Positions 7,449 to 15,389 of a DNA stretch of 22,918 nucleotides are shown piece by piece. Numbering within the stretch: position 1 is the stretch's first letter; every line of letters begins with the position of its first letter. The DNA comes from a virus. The DNA lies in the IMG/VR virus record IMGVR_UViG_3300009085_000090, positions 1 through 22,918 of that record. The stretch is one strand, 5' to 3'. Position numbers and translations under genes: made by a program. The notes beneath the pieces were generated by a model, which was not told where the DNA came from, made no database searches, and saw only the letters and a list, made by a program, of their open reading frames with translations.

Positions 7449-7828
7449 TAATTTGCCTTTACTTTCGTTTGTCCCGCGTCGGATACCTCGACCGGGCCCG
7501 AAACCGCGACCGTCGCGGGCGGCGGAGTCGGGTTTGTTCCTTGGGCGTTCATGGTTACAAAATCCCCAACCCGGACGGGGGGAGAGCCCTCGGTTTTACC
7601 CTTGATCGCAGTCGCGGGGATCTTCGTCGGCGCAACCGAGACAACCGTCCCCGGAACGCAACCCGGAGCGGAGCCGCCCGAAAAAGTAAACTCGACCTCT
7701 TTCGGAAAGACGCCCAAGCCGACCGCTTTGTCTTTGACCGAGGGGATCGAGGTTATGACAAAAGCTCCCCCGGTTATGGGGCCGCTTTTGTGTGCTATCG
7801 TCCCGCCCGCGTTCATCACGTCTTTCAT
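7448..7828 (-). CDS. PAAR-like spike-tip candidate
   Basis: A 126-residue protein located directly after the spike gene. It is Gly/Pro/Val/Thr-rich and beta-rich with little helix. The first part (MNAGGTIAHKSGPITGG) and the segments SAPGCVPGTVVSV and SPPVRVGDFVTMNAQ resemble the short beta hairpins and GD turns of PAAR-like tip proteins. A clear PAAR zinc site is not visible (one His and one Cys only). The position between spike and gp25-like genes supports a membrane-piercing tip or a structural cap. It could instead be another baseplate protein of unknown fold. Confidence 0.5.
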   Translation of the reverse strand: MKDVMNAGGTIAHKSGPITGGAFVITSIPSVKDKAVGLGVFPKEVEFTFSGGSAPGCVPGTVVSVAPTKIPATAIKGKTEGSPPVRVGDFVTMNAQGTNPTPPPATVAVSGPVEVSDAGQTKVKAN

Positions 7829-8397
7829 GGATCCACCGTCCAGTTATTATTGATATTAACTTGACCCGTCGATCCATTCAATTCAAAAAAGCCCGCGGGG
7901 TTTTCGCCCCGGATCGTCCCGTCATCCTTAACCCGAAAAAAGACGGTTCCGTCTCGCTTTCGGAGCGTGATCGATTTCGGCTCGACGCCCGGAGAAACAG
8001 GATCGGCAAAAGAGAACAGCCCCGAGATCGCGATCGCGTCGGAGAGATCAAAGGCTCGCGAGCTCCCGGGGTCGACGAGGCCACCGGACGAGAGCCATTT
8101 TTCGATCGACCGCTCGGAGCATATCAAAAGGACATAAGAATCGACCGCGACGTCGACCTCGACAATCATGTCCCCGCCGCCCAAAAAGACGATCGGGACG
8201 TCCTCACAAATCGGGAGGAGGACCGGGGCGTCGGAGCCCTCAAAGAGCCGCTTAAGCACAGGTTGGGCGGAGATCGTTCTCCGGTCCCCGTCAAAGGCTG
8301 TCACTTGGGCGATCATGGCGGTATGGATACCGCGGATCAGCCCGTCGAAAATCATCCCGAGAGCGACGTCGAGGCCCATTTTATCCCGTTCGGTCAT
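7825..8397 (-). CDS. Baseplate central spike protein (Gp138 N-terminal domain type)
   Basis: A 190-residue protein. After an N-terminal helix (MGLDVALGMIFDGLIRGIHTAM), residues 27-100 look like the Gp138 N-terminal OB-type domain: MIAQVTAFDGDRRTISAQP, then LLPICEDVPIVFLGGGDM and a YVLLICSERSIEKWLSSG stretch. The C-terminal part (SITLRKRDGTVFFRVKDDG, then NGSTGQVNINNNW) is a repetitive beta segment of the kind that forms a trimeric beta-helical spike. It lies between the hub and the tip candidate, with 4-base overlaps on both sides. It should form the needle that punctures the outer membrane on contraction. Confidence 0.82.
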   Translation of the reverse strand: MTERDKMGLDVALGMIFDGLIRGIHTAMIAQVTAFDGDRRTISAQPVLKRLFEGSDAPVLLPICEDVPIVFLGGGDMIVEVDVAVDSYVLLICSERSIEKWLSSGGLVDPGSSRAFDLSDAIAISGLFSFADPVSPGVEPKSITLRKRDGTVFFRVKDDGTIRGENPAGFFELNGSTGQVNINNNWTVDP

Positions 8398-9260
8398 TTC
8401 GTTTTAGAGCTCCATAGATCCGACTCGGTCAAGGTGTCAAAGGCCCCGCCATGATTCGATCCGGTATGCTGTACTCGATCGACAATATAGATCCCCGCCG
8501 CGTCGAGCTTGGGCGGCTTTTTAGTGTCCTCGGAAAAATTGAGAACCGTCGATCGCGGCTTAACCTGGATCAGCCTTGCGGGGCGGATCTCCGGATTCAA
8601 GAAACTCCGGGTCTTGATCCCGGTGTCGGTCAAGACCGGGGACTCGATCAAACCAGTATCAGAGCTCAAGACGACCGCGGTCGAGCTCTTGATCGGCGGT
8701 TGACCCGCGACAATGATCTCGATCGTACCGTGTTGAATCGACCACGAAAGCCCAAAATCCCGGGTTACTTTGTCGAGACAATCTTTGACCCGGCCCGAGA
8801 AGCTCGCCCCCGAGGTCAAGGTCGCGGAGACGGTCGCGGAGTCGACCTCGCTCGGGAGCCCGAGGGCAAGCGCCATATCGTTTAAGATTTGAGAGATCGG
8901 AGTCCCCGCGGCATACGCTTTATTGAAAATCTTTGTCGAGAATTCTTTTTGACCGTCCCCCGCAAAAATGGCGGTCGAGACTTCATAGGCTCCGATCGTA
9001 TGGAGGGGGCGGATCATGGTCCCCCGGAAAATCAAAACGGGCTTTGACTGATAACCCGCGAGAAACTCGATCCCCTGGTATGACTCCGAAATGAGTCCGC
9101 GGGTTGTTCTGCTTAGATTGTAGACCGTGATCTTCGCTTGGTTTGGTTTCGAGTCGCGGGAGAGAGCGACGTCAAAATCCATATCGAGATCGCGGATTGT
9201 AAAGCGTTTCCCGCCCGCGAAAATCCGGAGCTCGGTCGCTCGGTCGAATAGGATCCCCAT
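8394..9260 (-). CDS. Baseplate hub protein (gp27/gpD-like)
   Basis: A 288-residue protein. The start MGILFDRATELRIF, the early beta strands (ALSRDSKPNQAKITVYNLS) and the middle segment (GTPISQILNDMALALGL, then DCLDKVTRDFGLSWSI) match hub proteins of simple-baseplate myophages, where tube-like domains form the ring between tail tube and spike. The late motif GIYIVDRVQHTGSNHGGAFDT is typical of gp44/gp27-like hubs. It lies between the plug and spike genes, the expected place, and shares ATG/stop bases with both neighbours. Confidence 0.82.
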   Translation of the reverse strand: MGILFDRATELRIFAGGKRFTIRDLDMDFDVALSRDSKPNQAKITVYNLSRTTRGLISESYQGIEFLAGYQSKPVLIFRGTMIRPLHTIGAYEVSTAIFAGDGQKEFSTKIFNKAYAAGTPISQILNDMALALGLPSEVDSATVSATLTSGASFSGRVKDCLDKVTRDFGLSWSIQHGTIEIIVAGQPPIKSSTAVVLSSDTGLIESPVLTDTGIKTRSFLNPEIRPARLIQVKPRSTVLNFSEDTKKPPKLDAAGIYIVDRVQHTGSNHGGAFDTLTESDLWSSKTK

Positions 9261-9580
9261 TATGATCCCCGCGTAACATAGAGCAACTTAAACCGATCCC
9301 CGTATTGGTCGAGATTTGCATCGATCGGCTCCTCCTCGAAATCCGCGATCCAAAGCTCCCCGAGCTCCTCGAAACCATGAGCCGCGAGCAGATCAAAACC
9401 GGAAACCAATTTGATCCCGTAAAGAGCGAGGTCGACCGAGATCCCGACGATGTCCAGAAACCAAGCCTGATCGGTTTCGTTCCATCGGGATCGCAAGCTG
9501 TAGACGTTGCCGTCGAGCTCGATCGAGAATGTCGCGTCGACCGTATTCGAGACGGGGATCTCTTGGATCTCTTGTGTCAT
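9260..9580 (-). CDS. Baseplate plug protein (Pam3 gp18-like)
   Basis: A 106-residue beta-rich protein. The pattern FSIELDGNVYSLRSRWNETD, then WFLDIVGISVDLALYGIKLV and LGELWI, is that of the plug family (Pam3 gp18-like) found in small myophage baseplates. These proteins sit in the tube channel next to the hub. It is placed between the Dit-like and hub genes as in that family, with a 4-base overlap upstream and a TAATG junction downstream. Confidence 0.8.
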   Translation of the reverse strand: MTQEIQEIPVSNTVDATFSIELDGNVYSLRSRWNETDQAWFLDIVGISVDLALYGIKLVSGFDLLAAHGFEELGELWIADFEEEPIDANLDQYGDRFKLLYVTRGS

Positions 9581-10239
9581 ACCCCGACCATTTTCCCGAG
9601 TTTCGAGAGGACCGACTCCGATTTCGCGGGCGCGGTCTCGGTCGATTTCGTCCCCTCATTTTGCGTTTTCGAGTCCTTATTTTTTGCTTTTTGCGTTTTC
9701 TTCTTTTTCTCTTTGTCTTGCGGTATGTCCTCCGGAGCGACGGTCGCGATCTCCGAGGCTACCGTCTTGATCTGCTCAAGAGAGATCCGAAAAAAAAGAG
9801 CGTTGGAGGTCGAGGCTTTGCGATCGATTGCAAGGCTTGTAATCATCAAATCTGGATAGGTATCAAGCGGAGTCGTAACCGTGATCTTTTTGTTCTCCCG
9901 GTCGAGGCGGAGGAGCTCCGAGTATTTTTCGCGCCAGGACGACGAGATCCATTTTCCCGACTTGATCGCTGCGACCGTTGCCGAAAGCATAGCGATCGCG
10001 TCTTGGGGTGGATCCGTGAAAATACATTCTAGATCGACCCCGATCGGGCGAGCGACCCGAGAGTCCGCGGCGTCAAAGCCTGCCTCGACGGGCCGCTTTG
10101 TTATGTCATGGGCATAGACCGGAGACTCGGAGACGAGAACGTCGATCGGGATCTCCCCGAGCAGATTCGGAACCGACCCGAAAAGGTCTTTTAATAGATC
10201 CCGGTTAGTGATCAGATTGGATAGAGCCGCGACTCCCAT
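9577..10239 (-). CDS. Dit-like tail/baseplate protein with charged C-terminal tail
   Basis: A 220-residue protein. Residues 25-75 (LGEIPIDVLVSESPVYAHDI, then RPVEAGFDAADSRVARPIGVDLECIF) are the pattern of Dit-like N-terminal domains, and residues about 90-165 complete a compact domain. The last 50 residues are low-complexity and rich in Lys, Gln, Thr and Glu (DKEKKKKTQKAKNKDSKTQ), ending in a short hydrophobic patch (SVLSKLGKMVGV). Many relatives carry a LysM-like domain at the C-terminus; none is visible here. It probably joins the distal tube end to the hub. The charged tail may be a flexible anchor. Confidence 0.72.
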   Translation of the reverse strand: MGVAALSNLITNRDLLKDLFGSVPNLLGEIPIDVLVSESPVYAHDITKRPVEAGFDAADSRVARPIGVDLECIFTDPPQDAIAMLSATVAAIKSGKWISSSWREKYSELLRLDRENKKITVTTPLDTYPDLMITSLAIDRKASTSNALFFRISLEQIKTVASEIATVAPEDIPQDKEKKKKTQKAKNKDSKTQNEGTKSTETAPAKSESVLSKLGKMVGV

Positions 10240-11990
10240 TAGTAAGACACTCCCGAGGCGTTGTTTCGGGCCGCGATTGCGGCTTTTTCCTCCAAGATCC
10301 CCGCGACTCGATTCGCAAAATCCGCCCCGCTCTCTCCGGGCGATTGCGTCACTGATATTTTGTTCTCGACTTTGACGCTCGAATTATTCGCGACCGAGCC
10401 CCCTCCCGGGGTCGGAGGGGCTCCGAAAGCTCCTCCGGGCCCATAGGTCAAGGGGGTTTGATACGCGGGCGGGGCGAGCTCTGCGTCCCCTTGAAAGAGA
10501 CGCCCGATCACAGGGATGTTTTGAAGCCCGAGCTTGAAGTCCGCGATCCCGCCCCGAATGACGTCCCCGATTTTGTTCCAGATACCCACGATCCAATTAT
10601 AAACCCCGACAAAGCCCGAGACAACCTGATCAAACCAACCCGAGATCGCCTCCCAAGCCAATCCGAAAGCCTCCGCGATCAAGGCGGGAAGGTTGGTAAA
10701 ATTCCCCCAAAACTCGGTTAACCAGTCGGTCATGGCGATCAGGGCTTGATCGAGATCCTCTTTCGAGACGCCCAACCATTCCGCCCATTGTGCGATCGCC
10801 GCGGCGATATATTCCTCCGCGACCGCGAGAACCTCCGGCCAAAACAGTTTGAATTTTTCGAGGAGCCGCCCGATCAGCGATTCGCCCCCGGTAAAAAACT
10901 GATAAAGATCCTCCGCAATCAAGCCGATCGCAACCGCCGCGAGCAGGATCAGAGCAGGCCAAAAAGCCGCGGCGATATTAAAGGCAATTTGCGCCGCGGT
11001 TGCAGCCCGGATCACTATGATAAAATTCCGGAGCCATATCAAAAACTGTAGGGCTTGCCATGCAAGAAACGTAAAGACGACGAGCCGCGCCGCCGACTCC
11101 AAGCCCCCGAGGGCGTTGATAACTTTGTATAGGATTGAAACAATTTTGACTAGGTAGTCATAGAGCCGCTTGACTATGTCGACCGCGTCTTTAACCCACT
11201 TTTTGAGCTCGGTTTTAATCAACGTCTTATTGAGAGCGACCCACTTCACAAGCCTTTGAATGAGCGGGGCGAGAGCCTTTCCCGCAAGGCCCGAAAATTG
11301 GGCGGTTATGGATCCGAGAACCGAGTTAAACTGACCGAGGGCTCGCGAGTATTCGAGCGCCCCCGCTTGACCCTCCTCGTCCAAAAAGGTTAGCTCTTTT
11401 TTCTTCTGGATCATTTCCGCGAGGCTCATGTTTTGAGACCGGAGAAACCCGACGATCCGCCCGGACTGCTCCCCAAGTAGACCTTGAGCCGCCGAAACCG
11501 CGGTTTGTTGGTCCTCAAGGCCCCGGGCCGCGTCCAGAACCGCGACAAATTGATCCTCGGGGGTCAAGTCCTTTAACTTTTTCCAATCGAGCCCGAGGGC
11601 TTTGAGAGAGTCCCGCACGGGGGCGAGATTGCCGTCCCGCTTAAACGCTCCGAGGCGGGCGTTTAACTGCTTCATAGGGTCGAGAGCCGCCTCCGCCCCG
11701 AGTCCTAATTGATTTGTGATCGAGGCCATGGCCTCGAAACCGGCATATGAGATCCCCGAGGCTTTCGCGAGATTCGCATTGGTTGAGGTCTGCTTATTGG
11801 TAACAGTGATCAGAGCCGCGAGAGAGCTCGCGAAACCCGCGGCAATCGTCGCGGCTTTGGCGAAATTGACCCCGATCTCTTTGATCCCCTTGTGGAGATC
11901 CTCGACTTGCTTGTCGAATTTCGCGAGGTTGGAGGAGTCGACCTCCCAACCGAGAAACGCGGTAAACTCCTCTATATATTTCGCGGTCAT
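10239..11990 (-). CDS. Tail tape measure protein
   Basis: A 583-residue protein placed between the tail chaperone frameshift pair and the baseplate genes. Evidence includes a helical N-terminus (DSSNLAKFDKQVEDLHKGI), long Ala/Leu-rich helices, strongly hydrophobic membrane-capable segments at about residues 303-360, and a C-terminus typical of tape measures (NNSSVKVENKISVTQSPG, then ADFANRVAGILEEK). It sets tail length and may pass through the host membrane during DNA entry. With the usual rule of about 1.5 angstrom per residue, the tail would be roughly 85-90 nm long, short for a myophage; that estimate is inference. No peptidase or transglycosylase domain is visible. Confidence 0.93.
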   Translation of the reverse strand: MTAKYIEEFTAFLGWEVDSSNLAKFDKQVEDLHKGIKEIGVNFAKAATIAAGFASSLAALITVTNKQTSTNANLAKASGISYAGFEAMASITNQLGLGAEAALDPMKQLNARLGAFKRDGNLAPVRDSLKALGLDWKKLKDLTPEDQFVAVLDAARGLEDQQTAVSAAQGLLGEQSGRIVGFLRSQNMSLAEMIQKKKELTFLDEEGQAGALEYSRALGQFNSVLGSITAQFSGLAGKALAPLIQRLVKWVALNKTLIKTELKKWVKDAVDIVKRLYDYLVKIVSILYKVINALGGLESAARLVVFTFLAWQALQFLIWLRNFIIVIRAATAAQIAFNIAAAFWPALILLAAVAIGLIAEDLYQFFTGGESLIGRLLEKFKLFWPEVLAVAEEYIAAAIAQWAEWLGVSKEDLDQALIAMTDWLTEFWGNFTNLPALIAEAFGLAWEAISGWFDQVVSGFVGVYNWIVGIWNKIGDVIRGGIADFKLGLQNIPVIGRLFQGDAELAPPAYQTPLTYGPGGAFGAPPTPGGGSVANNSSVKVENKISVTQSPGESGADFANRVAGILEEKAAIAARNNASGVSY

Positions 11991-12612
11991 GGTCTTTTCA
12001 CTTTCGCCGCCTCTTGATCCGCGATCTGTTTCTCCGCGTCAAGACCGAGGAGCATAAACTCTTGTCGGTCTAAAAAATCCCGGTTTGTCCAGTTTTCAAC
12101 CTCCTCGGGACTAACCCGAAACCATCTCGCGACTTGATAGGTTTCTATCTGCCCGGGGTCGAGACTGTTTTTCCGCTCGACGACGCGGGTTTTATTAGGT
12201 CCGGGGGAACGAAACCGGCAAGGCTCCCCCGGACCTTTGAAAAAACCTTCGGCCAATTTTCCAAGACCGCGTACACAGTCGCGATATAGAGCTCCTCGGG
12301 TCGCGTCTCGAAATAGTCGGTTGTATCAAGCGGCCCGAGCTCGGTCCCGTCGACTATCGCGTTTCGGAGGAGCGTCGAGGCCAACGTCCAAAACCGATCG
12401 AAGTCCAGGGCTTTTACTGCGTCGAGGATCGCCGCGACCCGGTCCTCCTCTTTCGATTCGGAGACCCGGGCGATCGCCTCGACGACGACCCCCAAGACCC
12501 CATGAAAGACCCGGGCCGCTTCTTTGCGCTTGAGAGCGACAAAGTTATATTTTTTGACGCCCTCAAGCGTTTTAACGTCGACGACTAGGTCGATTTGTTC
12601 GGTCTGTTTCAT
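11987..12612 (-). CDS. Tail assembly chaperone, long form (gpGT-like) made by -1 frameshift
   Basis: The -1 frame, open down to 11987, overlaps the end of the short form and has no good start or ribosome-binding site of its own (its first in-frame start-like codon is a TTG at 12256). If ribosomes slip after Phe124 (TTT at 12243-12241), the fused protein has 208 residues: 124 shared plus 84 in the new frame. That extension contains VARWFRVSPEEVENWTNRDF and RQEFMLLGLDAEKQIADQE, resembling the T part of gpGT-like chaperones. Its stop overlaps the tape measure start by 4 bases. In the family the G and GT forms bind the tape measure and recruit tube subunits in a set ratio. Confidence 0.82.
12145..12612 (-). 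CDS. Tail assembly chaperone, short form (gpG-like)
   Basis: A 155-residue, mostly helical protein between tube and tape measure, the standard place for the tail assembly chaperone. It starts with a beta segment (QIDLVVDVKTLEGVKKYNF) and then helices (EAARVFHGVLGVVVEAI, DFDRFWTLASTLLRNAI). It shares its 5' part with a longer -1 frameshift product: a T6 slip run falls at codons 123-125 and a perfect 12-bp stem follows. Read in frame, the last 30 residues after the slip site are Pro/Ser/Lys-rich and unfolded-looking, as in other gpG-like proteins. Confidence 0.85.
   Translation of the reverse strand: MKQTEQIDLVVDVKTLEGVKKYNFVALKRKEAARVFHGVLGVVVEAIARVSESKEEDRVAAILDAVKALDFDRFWTLASTLLRNAIVDGTELGPLDTTDYFETRPEELYIATVYAVLENWPKVFSKVRGSLAGFVPPDLIKPASSSGKTVSTPGR
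12197..12247 (-). promoter_or_regulatory. Programmed -1 ribosomal frameshift signal (slip run plus stem-loop)
   Basis: On the coding strand the run GGTTTTTTC (12247-12239) is read as GTT TTT TCA. Three bases beyond the run, AGGTCCGGGGGA (12236-12225) pairs perfectly with TCCCCCGGACCT (12208-12197) across a 16-base loop. Slippery run plus strong downstream hairpin, inside the overlap of two tail-chaperone frames, is the classic arrangement. The slip site is not the textbook GGGAAAG; the P-site Phe codon re-pairs exactly on the T run. The 3-4 base spacer is shorter than the usual 5-8. Confidence 0.8.
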
Positions 12613-12630
12613 AGCCCGCCCCTATCTCGA

Positions 12631-13050
12631 TCAGGTTTCGATCGCTCCCGCGTGCTTGATCGCGCCCTTGATAAAGTTGAATTTCCACTCGGGCTCGACC
12701 GCCTCTTTCCCGCGGATCCAGTCCGGGGACTTCGCTACAACGCAAGACGCGGCGAAAAAGCCCGCCCCGTCGGAGGTCTTGTCGACGATCGTGATCGCGA
12801 CCTCGGAGCCCGCGTCGTCGAGGACTTGAAAGGCGGCGTTTGTCGGGGAATAGTCCGCGAGCTTGAAAGCGCAAACCCCGGAGAGATTCGCCCCCTGTAT
12901 ATGCCGCCCCTCTCCGCTGGATCCTATATGCATGGTCCGCCGATCTTCGGAGTAGGCAATATTGATCATTTCGCCGTCCGCGAAACCCCGGACGACGATC
13001 GCCCCGACGGTCATAATAACTTTTTTCGGATCGTAGGTTAAAAACCCCAT
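12631..13050 (-). CDS. Tail tube protein (DUF3277-like)
   Basis: A 139-residue beta-rich protein. The start LTYDPKKVIMTVGAIVVRGFADGEMI, followed by a YSEDRR segment, then ANLSGVCAFKLADYSPTN and a late SPDWIRGKE stretch, follow the DUF3277 pattern, the tube protein that accompanies DUF3383 sheaths. It is encoded directly after the sheath (15-base gap) with an ideal AGGAGG (13062-13057) before the ATG, consistent with high expression. It should polymerise into the inner tube through which DNA passes. Confidence 0.88.
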   Translation of the reverse strand: MGFLTYDPKKVIMTVGAIVVRGFADGEMINIAYSEDRRTMHIGSSGEGRHIQGANLSGVCAFKLADYSPTNAAFQVLDDAGSEVAITIVDKTSDGAGFFAASCVVAKSPDWIRGKEAVEPEWKFNFIKGAIKHAGAIET

Positions 13051-13065
13051 TGGAAAGCCTCCTCT

Positions 13066-14496
13066 TTAGATCGCCCACGTTCCAACGATTTGATAATCGT
13101 TGATCGCGCTGTTTATGTAACCCTTGAAAACGTCGTATTGGGTCAACTTGTGAGACTGTCGTTCCTCCGCGGTTATGTCGTCCGCGTCGGGGAGGTTGAC
13201 CGTAAAGGGCCGATCCGGTGTGTTGACAAGGATCCGCCGCGTGATCGCTTGCTCGCCCCTCGTCCGGATAAAACCCTCGATCTTGGTCAAGGTTTCATTG
13301 TCAAAGGCGTTCAAAGGCGAATTGAGTTGATCGGTAAAAATGTCCTCCATGATCCGCGAGACAAACCAGTCCCGCCCGAGCATGATCCGCTTTTCCTCTC
13401 CCCCGAAAGTGATCCCGTCATAGAGGTAGGTTTCCCCGACGGTCTCGATCCAGTTCCAACCTTTCGCTTTGAGGGCGATCCGCTCCGAGGTCGTCAAGGG
13501 CTTATCGAGGCCCGAGTCGGTTACAAGGGCGAGCACTTCATAAGCGAAAGAGGTCGTCCCCTCTTGAGCGGGGAGGACGCAACCCCCGACCGCTGCGTCC
13601 GGATACTGATCCGGATGTTCGGTATAGATCCCAAGCGTCCGCTTGGTCGAGAGGGCTTTCAACCTGGATCCGACGTCGGTATCGTCCGCCGGATCTTTCG
13701 CCGCCGCGTCGGAGCCGACGAGGTCGAAAAGCTTGTCTTGGCTTTCGACATAGCTCGCGATCGCTACCTGCTGATCGTCGCTCGCGCCCCGCTCTTGGAT
13801 ATTGTAAAAGGTGTCGTCGATCTCGCGAATCGCCTGGATCGCGTCGACCGGCTCCTCGACGTCGAGACCGCCCCGGGTCTTTCCGTTGCTCGCGTCGAAA
13901 ACGCCCTCGGAAATATCGTCGGGCCCCTCGGTTGTCGTGATCGTGATCAGCGGGGCCGCGGATCCGGTTGTTTTCATTTCGAGGACGAGCCGCCCGATCG
14001 AGTCGACCCGGAATTCCGCGTTTTCGAGCCCGACGACGTCCGGGGTCACAAGCGCCCCTAAAGCGTCATTCAAAAGCTGGATGATCTGCTCCCATGAAGT
14101 GATCGCGGAAAAGTCGAGCCCCGCGACGTCGGTCTCGTTCGCCTCGGAATCGACGACTCGAAACTCCCCCGCCACAACCAGCTTGAGGGCGTCGACGTCT
14201 TTCGAGTATCCGGAGCCGCAAGCGAAAAAAGGCGAGGTCGCGGCGGAGATCCACCGCCCGACCATGAGCTTTTCCGCGATCCGCTTTTGCGAAAAGTAGA
14301 CGAGCGAATACTCGCCCGGGACGCTCTCGTCGTCGAAATCGGTCGCGAAACTGGCCTCGGTTGTGTACCGAAAGCGCGAGTCGGGCGGGATCTGGACGTC
14401 GTCCACTAGAAACAGCCCGACCCCAAAACTCGCCCGGGGGACTTTCGCGGTCAGTAAGATCGCTTGAATGTCGACATGGTCTTTGATAATTGCCAT
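13066..14496 (-). CDS. Contractile tail sheath protein (DUF3383-like)
   Basis: A 476-residue protein and one of the longest in the operon. It begins MAIIKDHVDIQAILLTAKVP, fitting the DUF3383 sheath family, and continues with FGVGLFLVDD. A late helical region (MLGRDWFVSRIMEDIFTDQL) and the C-terminal VFKGYINSAINDY are as in other sheaths. It forms the outer contractile tube and shows that the phage is a myovirus. GGAGGG lies seven bases before the ATG. A self-complementary GCCCCGCGGGGC lies just upstream of this site. The next gene encodes the matching tube protein. Confidence 0.9.
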   Translation of the reverse strand: MAIIKDHVDIQAILLTAKVPRASFGVGLFLVDDVQIPPDSRFRYTTEASFATDFDDESVPGEYSLVYFSQKRIAEKLMVGRWISAATSPFFACGSGYSKDVDALKLVVAGEFRVVDSEANETDVAGLDFSAITSWEQIIQLLNDALGALVTPDVVGLENAEFRVDSIGRLVLEMKTTGSAAPLITITTTEGPDDISEGVFDASNGKTRGGLDVEEPVDAIQAIREIDDTFYNIQERGASDDQQVAIASYVESQDKLFDLVGSDAAAKDPADDTDVGSRLKALSTKRTLGIYTEHPDQYPDAAVGGCVLPAQEGTTSFAYEVLALVTDSGLDKPLTTSERIALKAKGWNWIETVGETYLYDGITFGGEEKRIMLGRDWFVSRIMEDIFTDQLNSPLNAFDNETLTKIEGFIRTRGEQAITRRILVNTPDRPFTVNLPDADDITAEERQSHKLTQYDVFKGYINSAINDYQIVGTWAI

Positions 14497-14515
14497 TTTT
14501 TAACCCTCCGCTTTC

Positions 14516-14533
14516 GCCCCGCGGGGCTTTTTT
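14516..14533 (+). terminator. Short GC palindrome followed by T6, antisense to the late operon
   Basis: GCCCCGCGGGGC at 14516-14527 is followed on the + strand by six T (14528-14533). This is the form of a weak intrinsic terminator, but only in the direction opposite to the late genes. The stem is short: four to five pairs once a loop is allowed. In late mRNA the same hairpin sits between the neck gene and the sheath ribosome-binding site. It may stop antisense transcripts or shield the mRNA; function is unproven. Confidence 0.3.
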
Positions 14534-15046
14534 CTAATGCTCAAAAAGGTTTTGAGTCTCCTCGTCCTTCATCCCGAGGACGTATTCGAGGATCTTCTCG
14601 ACCGTCTCCGAAACCTCACTAAACCATAATAGATCAAAATCGGCTTGGAATCGAGGACGAAATGAAACGTCCCCGAGCTCGGTCAAATCGCGGGCAGTCC
14701 CCCCGCCCTTGAGCGACATACCGCTCGCTCGGAGCTTGAGCCGCGGGGCGCGGAGATAGGTCGATTGATTCAGCCGGGCGAGTATCTCCTCCCCCCCGTC
14801 CGCGTAAACGTCGATCCCGATCGTGATCGTTGCCCGGTTGAAATATTGCTTTTTAACGAGGTCCGGATCGAGCCCCGGGGCTTGACTCCGGACCGAGGTC
14901 GAAAAATCTCCGGGGACGAGGGCGGTCAAGCCATAAGTGATAAAGGGGCGAGCCGGTCGCGGTCCGTTTTGGCGCTCCTCGATCACTTTCGCAGCGTCGA
15001 AACCCGTCGACGCTACAATCCAATCGTAGATCGCCCCGTTATTCAT
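14534..15046 (-). CDS. Neck/tail terminator protein (gp12-like)
   Basis: A 170-residue protein directly before the sheath gene. Features are a helical start (MNNGAIYDWIVASTGFDAAKVI), the PARPFITYGLTALVPGDFS region, and beta segments with a central NRATITIGIDVYADGGEE. This layout fits the neck terminator family (gp12-like, LIC_12616 family) found in this position in simple myophages. It caps the tail tube and joins it to the neck. It overlaps the upstream gene by 8 bases. Confidence 0.72.
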   Translation of the reverse strand: MNNGAIYDWIVASTGFDAAKVIEERQNGPRPARPFITYGLTALVPGDFSTSVRSQAPGLDPDLVKKQYFNRATITIGIDVYADGGEEILARLNQSTYLRAPRLKLRASGMSLKGGGTARDLTELGDVSFRPRFQADFDLLWFSEVSETVEKILEYVLGMKDEETQNLFEH

Positions 15047-15389
15047 CGCTCATAACCTCGCGGAGATAGGCTTTTCGATATTCTCCGAGAACGGTCCGAT
15101 CTTCGATCTGTACGATCTGATAAGTCTTTCCCGCGACGACGAGGCGGTCGGAATCGATCCCGCCTTGTCGCGTGTCGAAAGCCGCGGTCGACCAAGTCTT
15201 TTGATAGTTGCGAACATGCTCCCCGTCCGGTAGCATTTGAAGCTCCCGAGCGGTAACAGGTTGGAGGGCGATCACGCGGATCGCGGAGCTTGTCGCAGTC
15301 CCCGGGGCCCATTGTCCCGAGCTATAGGATCCCGCCGCTCTCCGGTATAGAGTCGCGTCGACGAGCTCGTCCCCGAAAAACTCAAGCAT
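15039..15389 (-). CDS. Head-tail connector / head closure-like protein
   Basis: A 116-residue protein located among connector genes. I recognise no exact family. The sequence is beta-rich with short turns (DATLYRRAAGSYSSGQWAPG, then SDRLVVAGKTYQIVQIED), resembling small head-closure or stopper proteins, with a charged C-terminus (YRKAYLREVMSDE). It overlaps both neighbours by 8 bases. A role between portal and tail is inferred from gene order, which places a stopper here. Confidence 0.55.
   Translation of the reverse strand: MLEFFGDELVDATLYRRAAGSYSSGQWAPGTATSSAIRVIALQPVTARELQMLPDGEHVRNYQKTWSTAAFDTRQGGIDSDRLVVAGKTYQIVQIEDRTVLGEYRKAYLREVMSDE

Noticed and set aside
11987-12256. Stand-alone 89-residue gene starting at the TTG at 12256
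   Set aside because: There is no ribosome-binding site, and it begins inside the chaperone gene beside a slip run and stem; it is better explained as the frameshift extension.
13090-14061. + strand open frame (323 codons) opposite the sheath gene
   Set aside because: The sheath reading on the - strand is clear; this frame has shadow-like composition.
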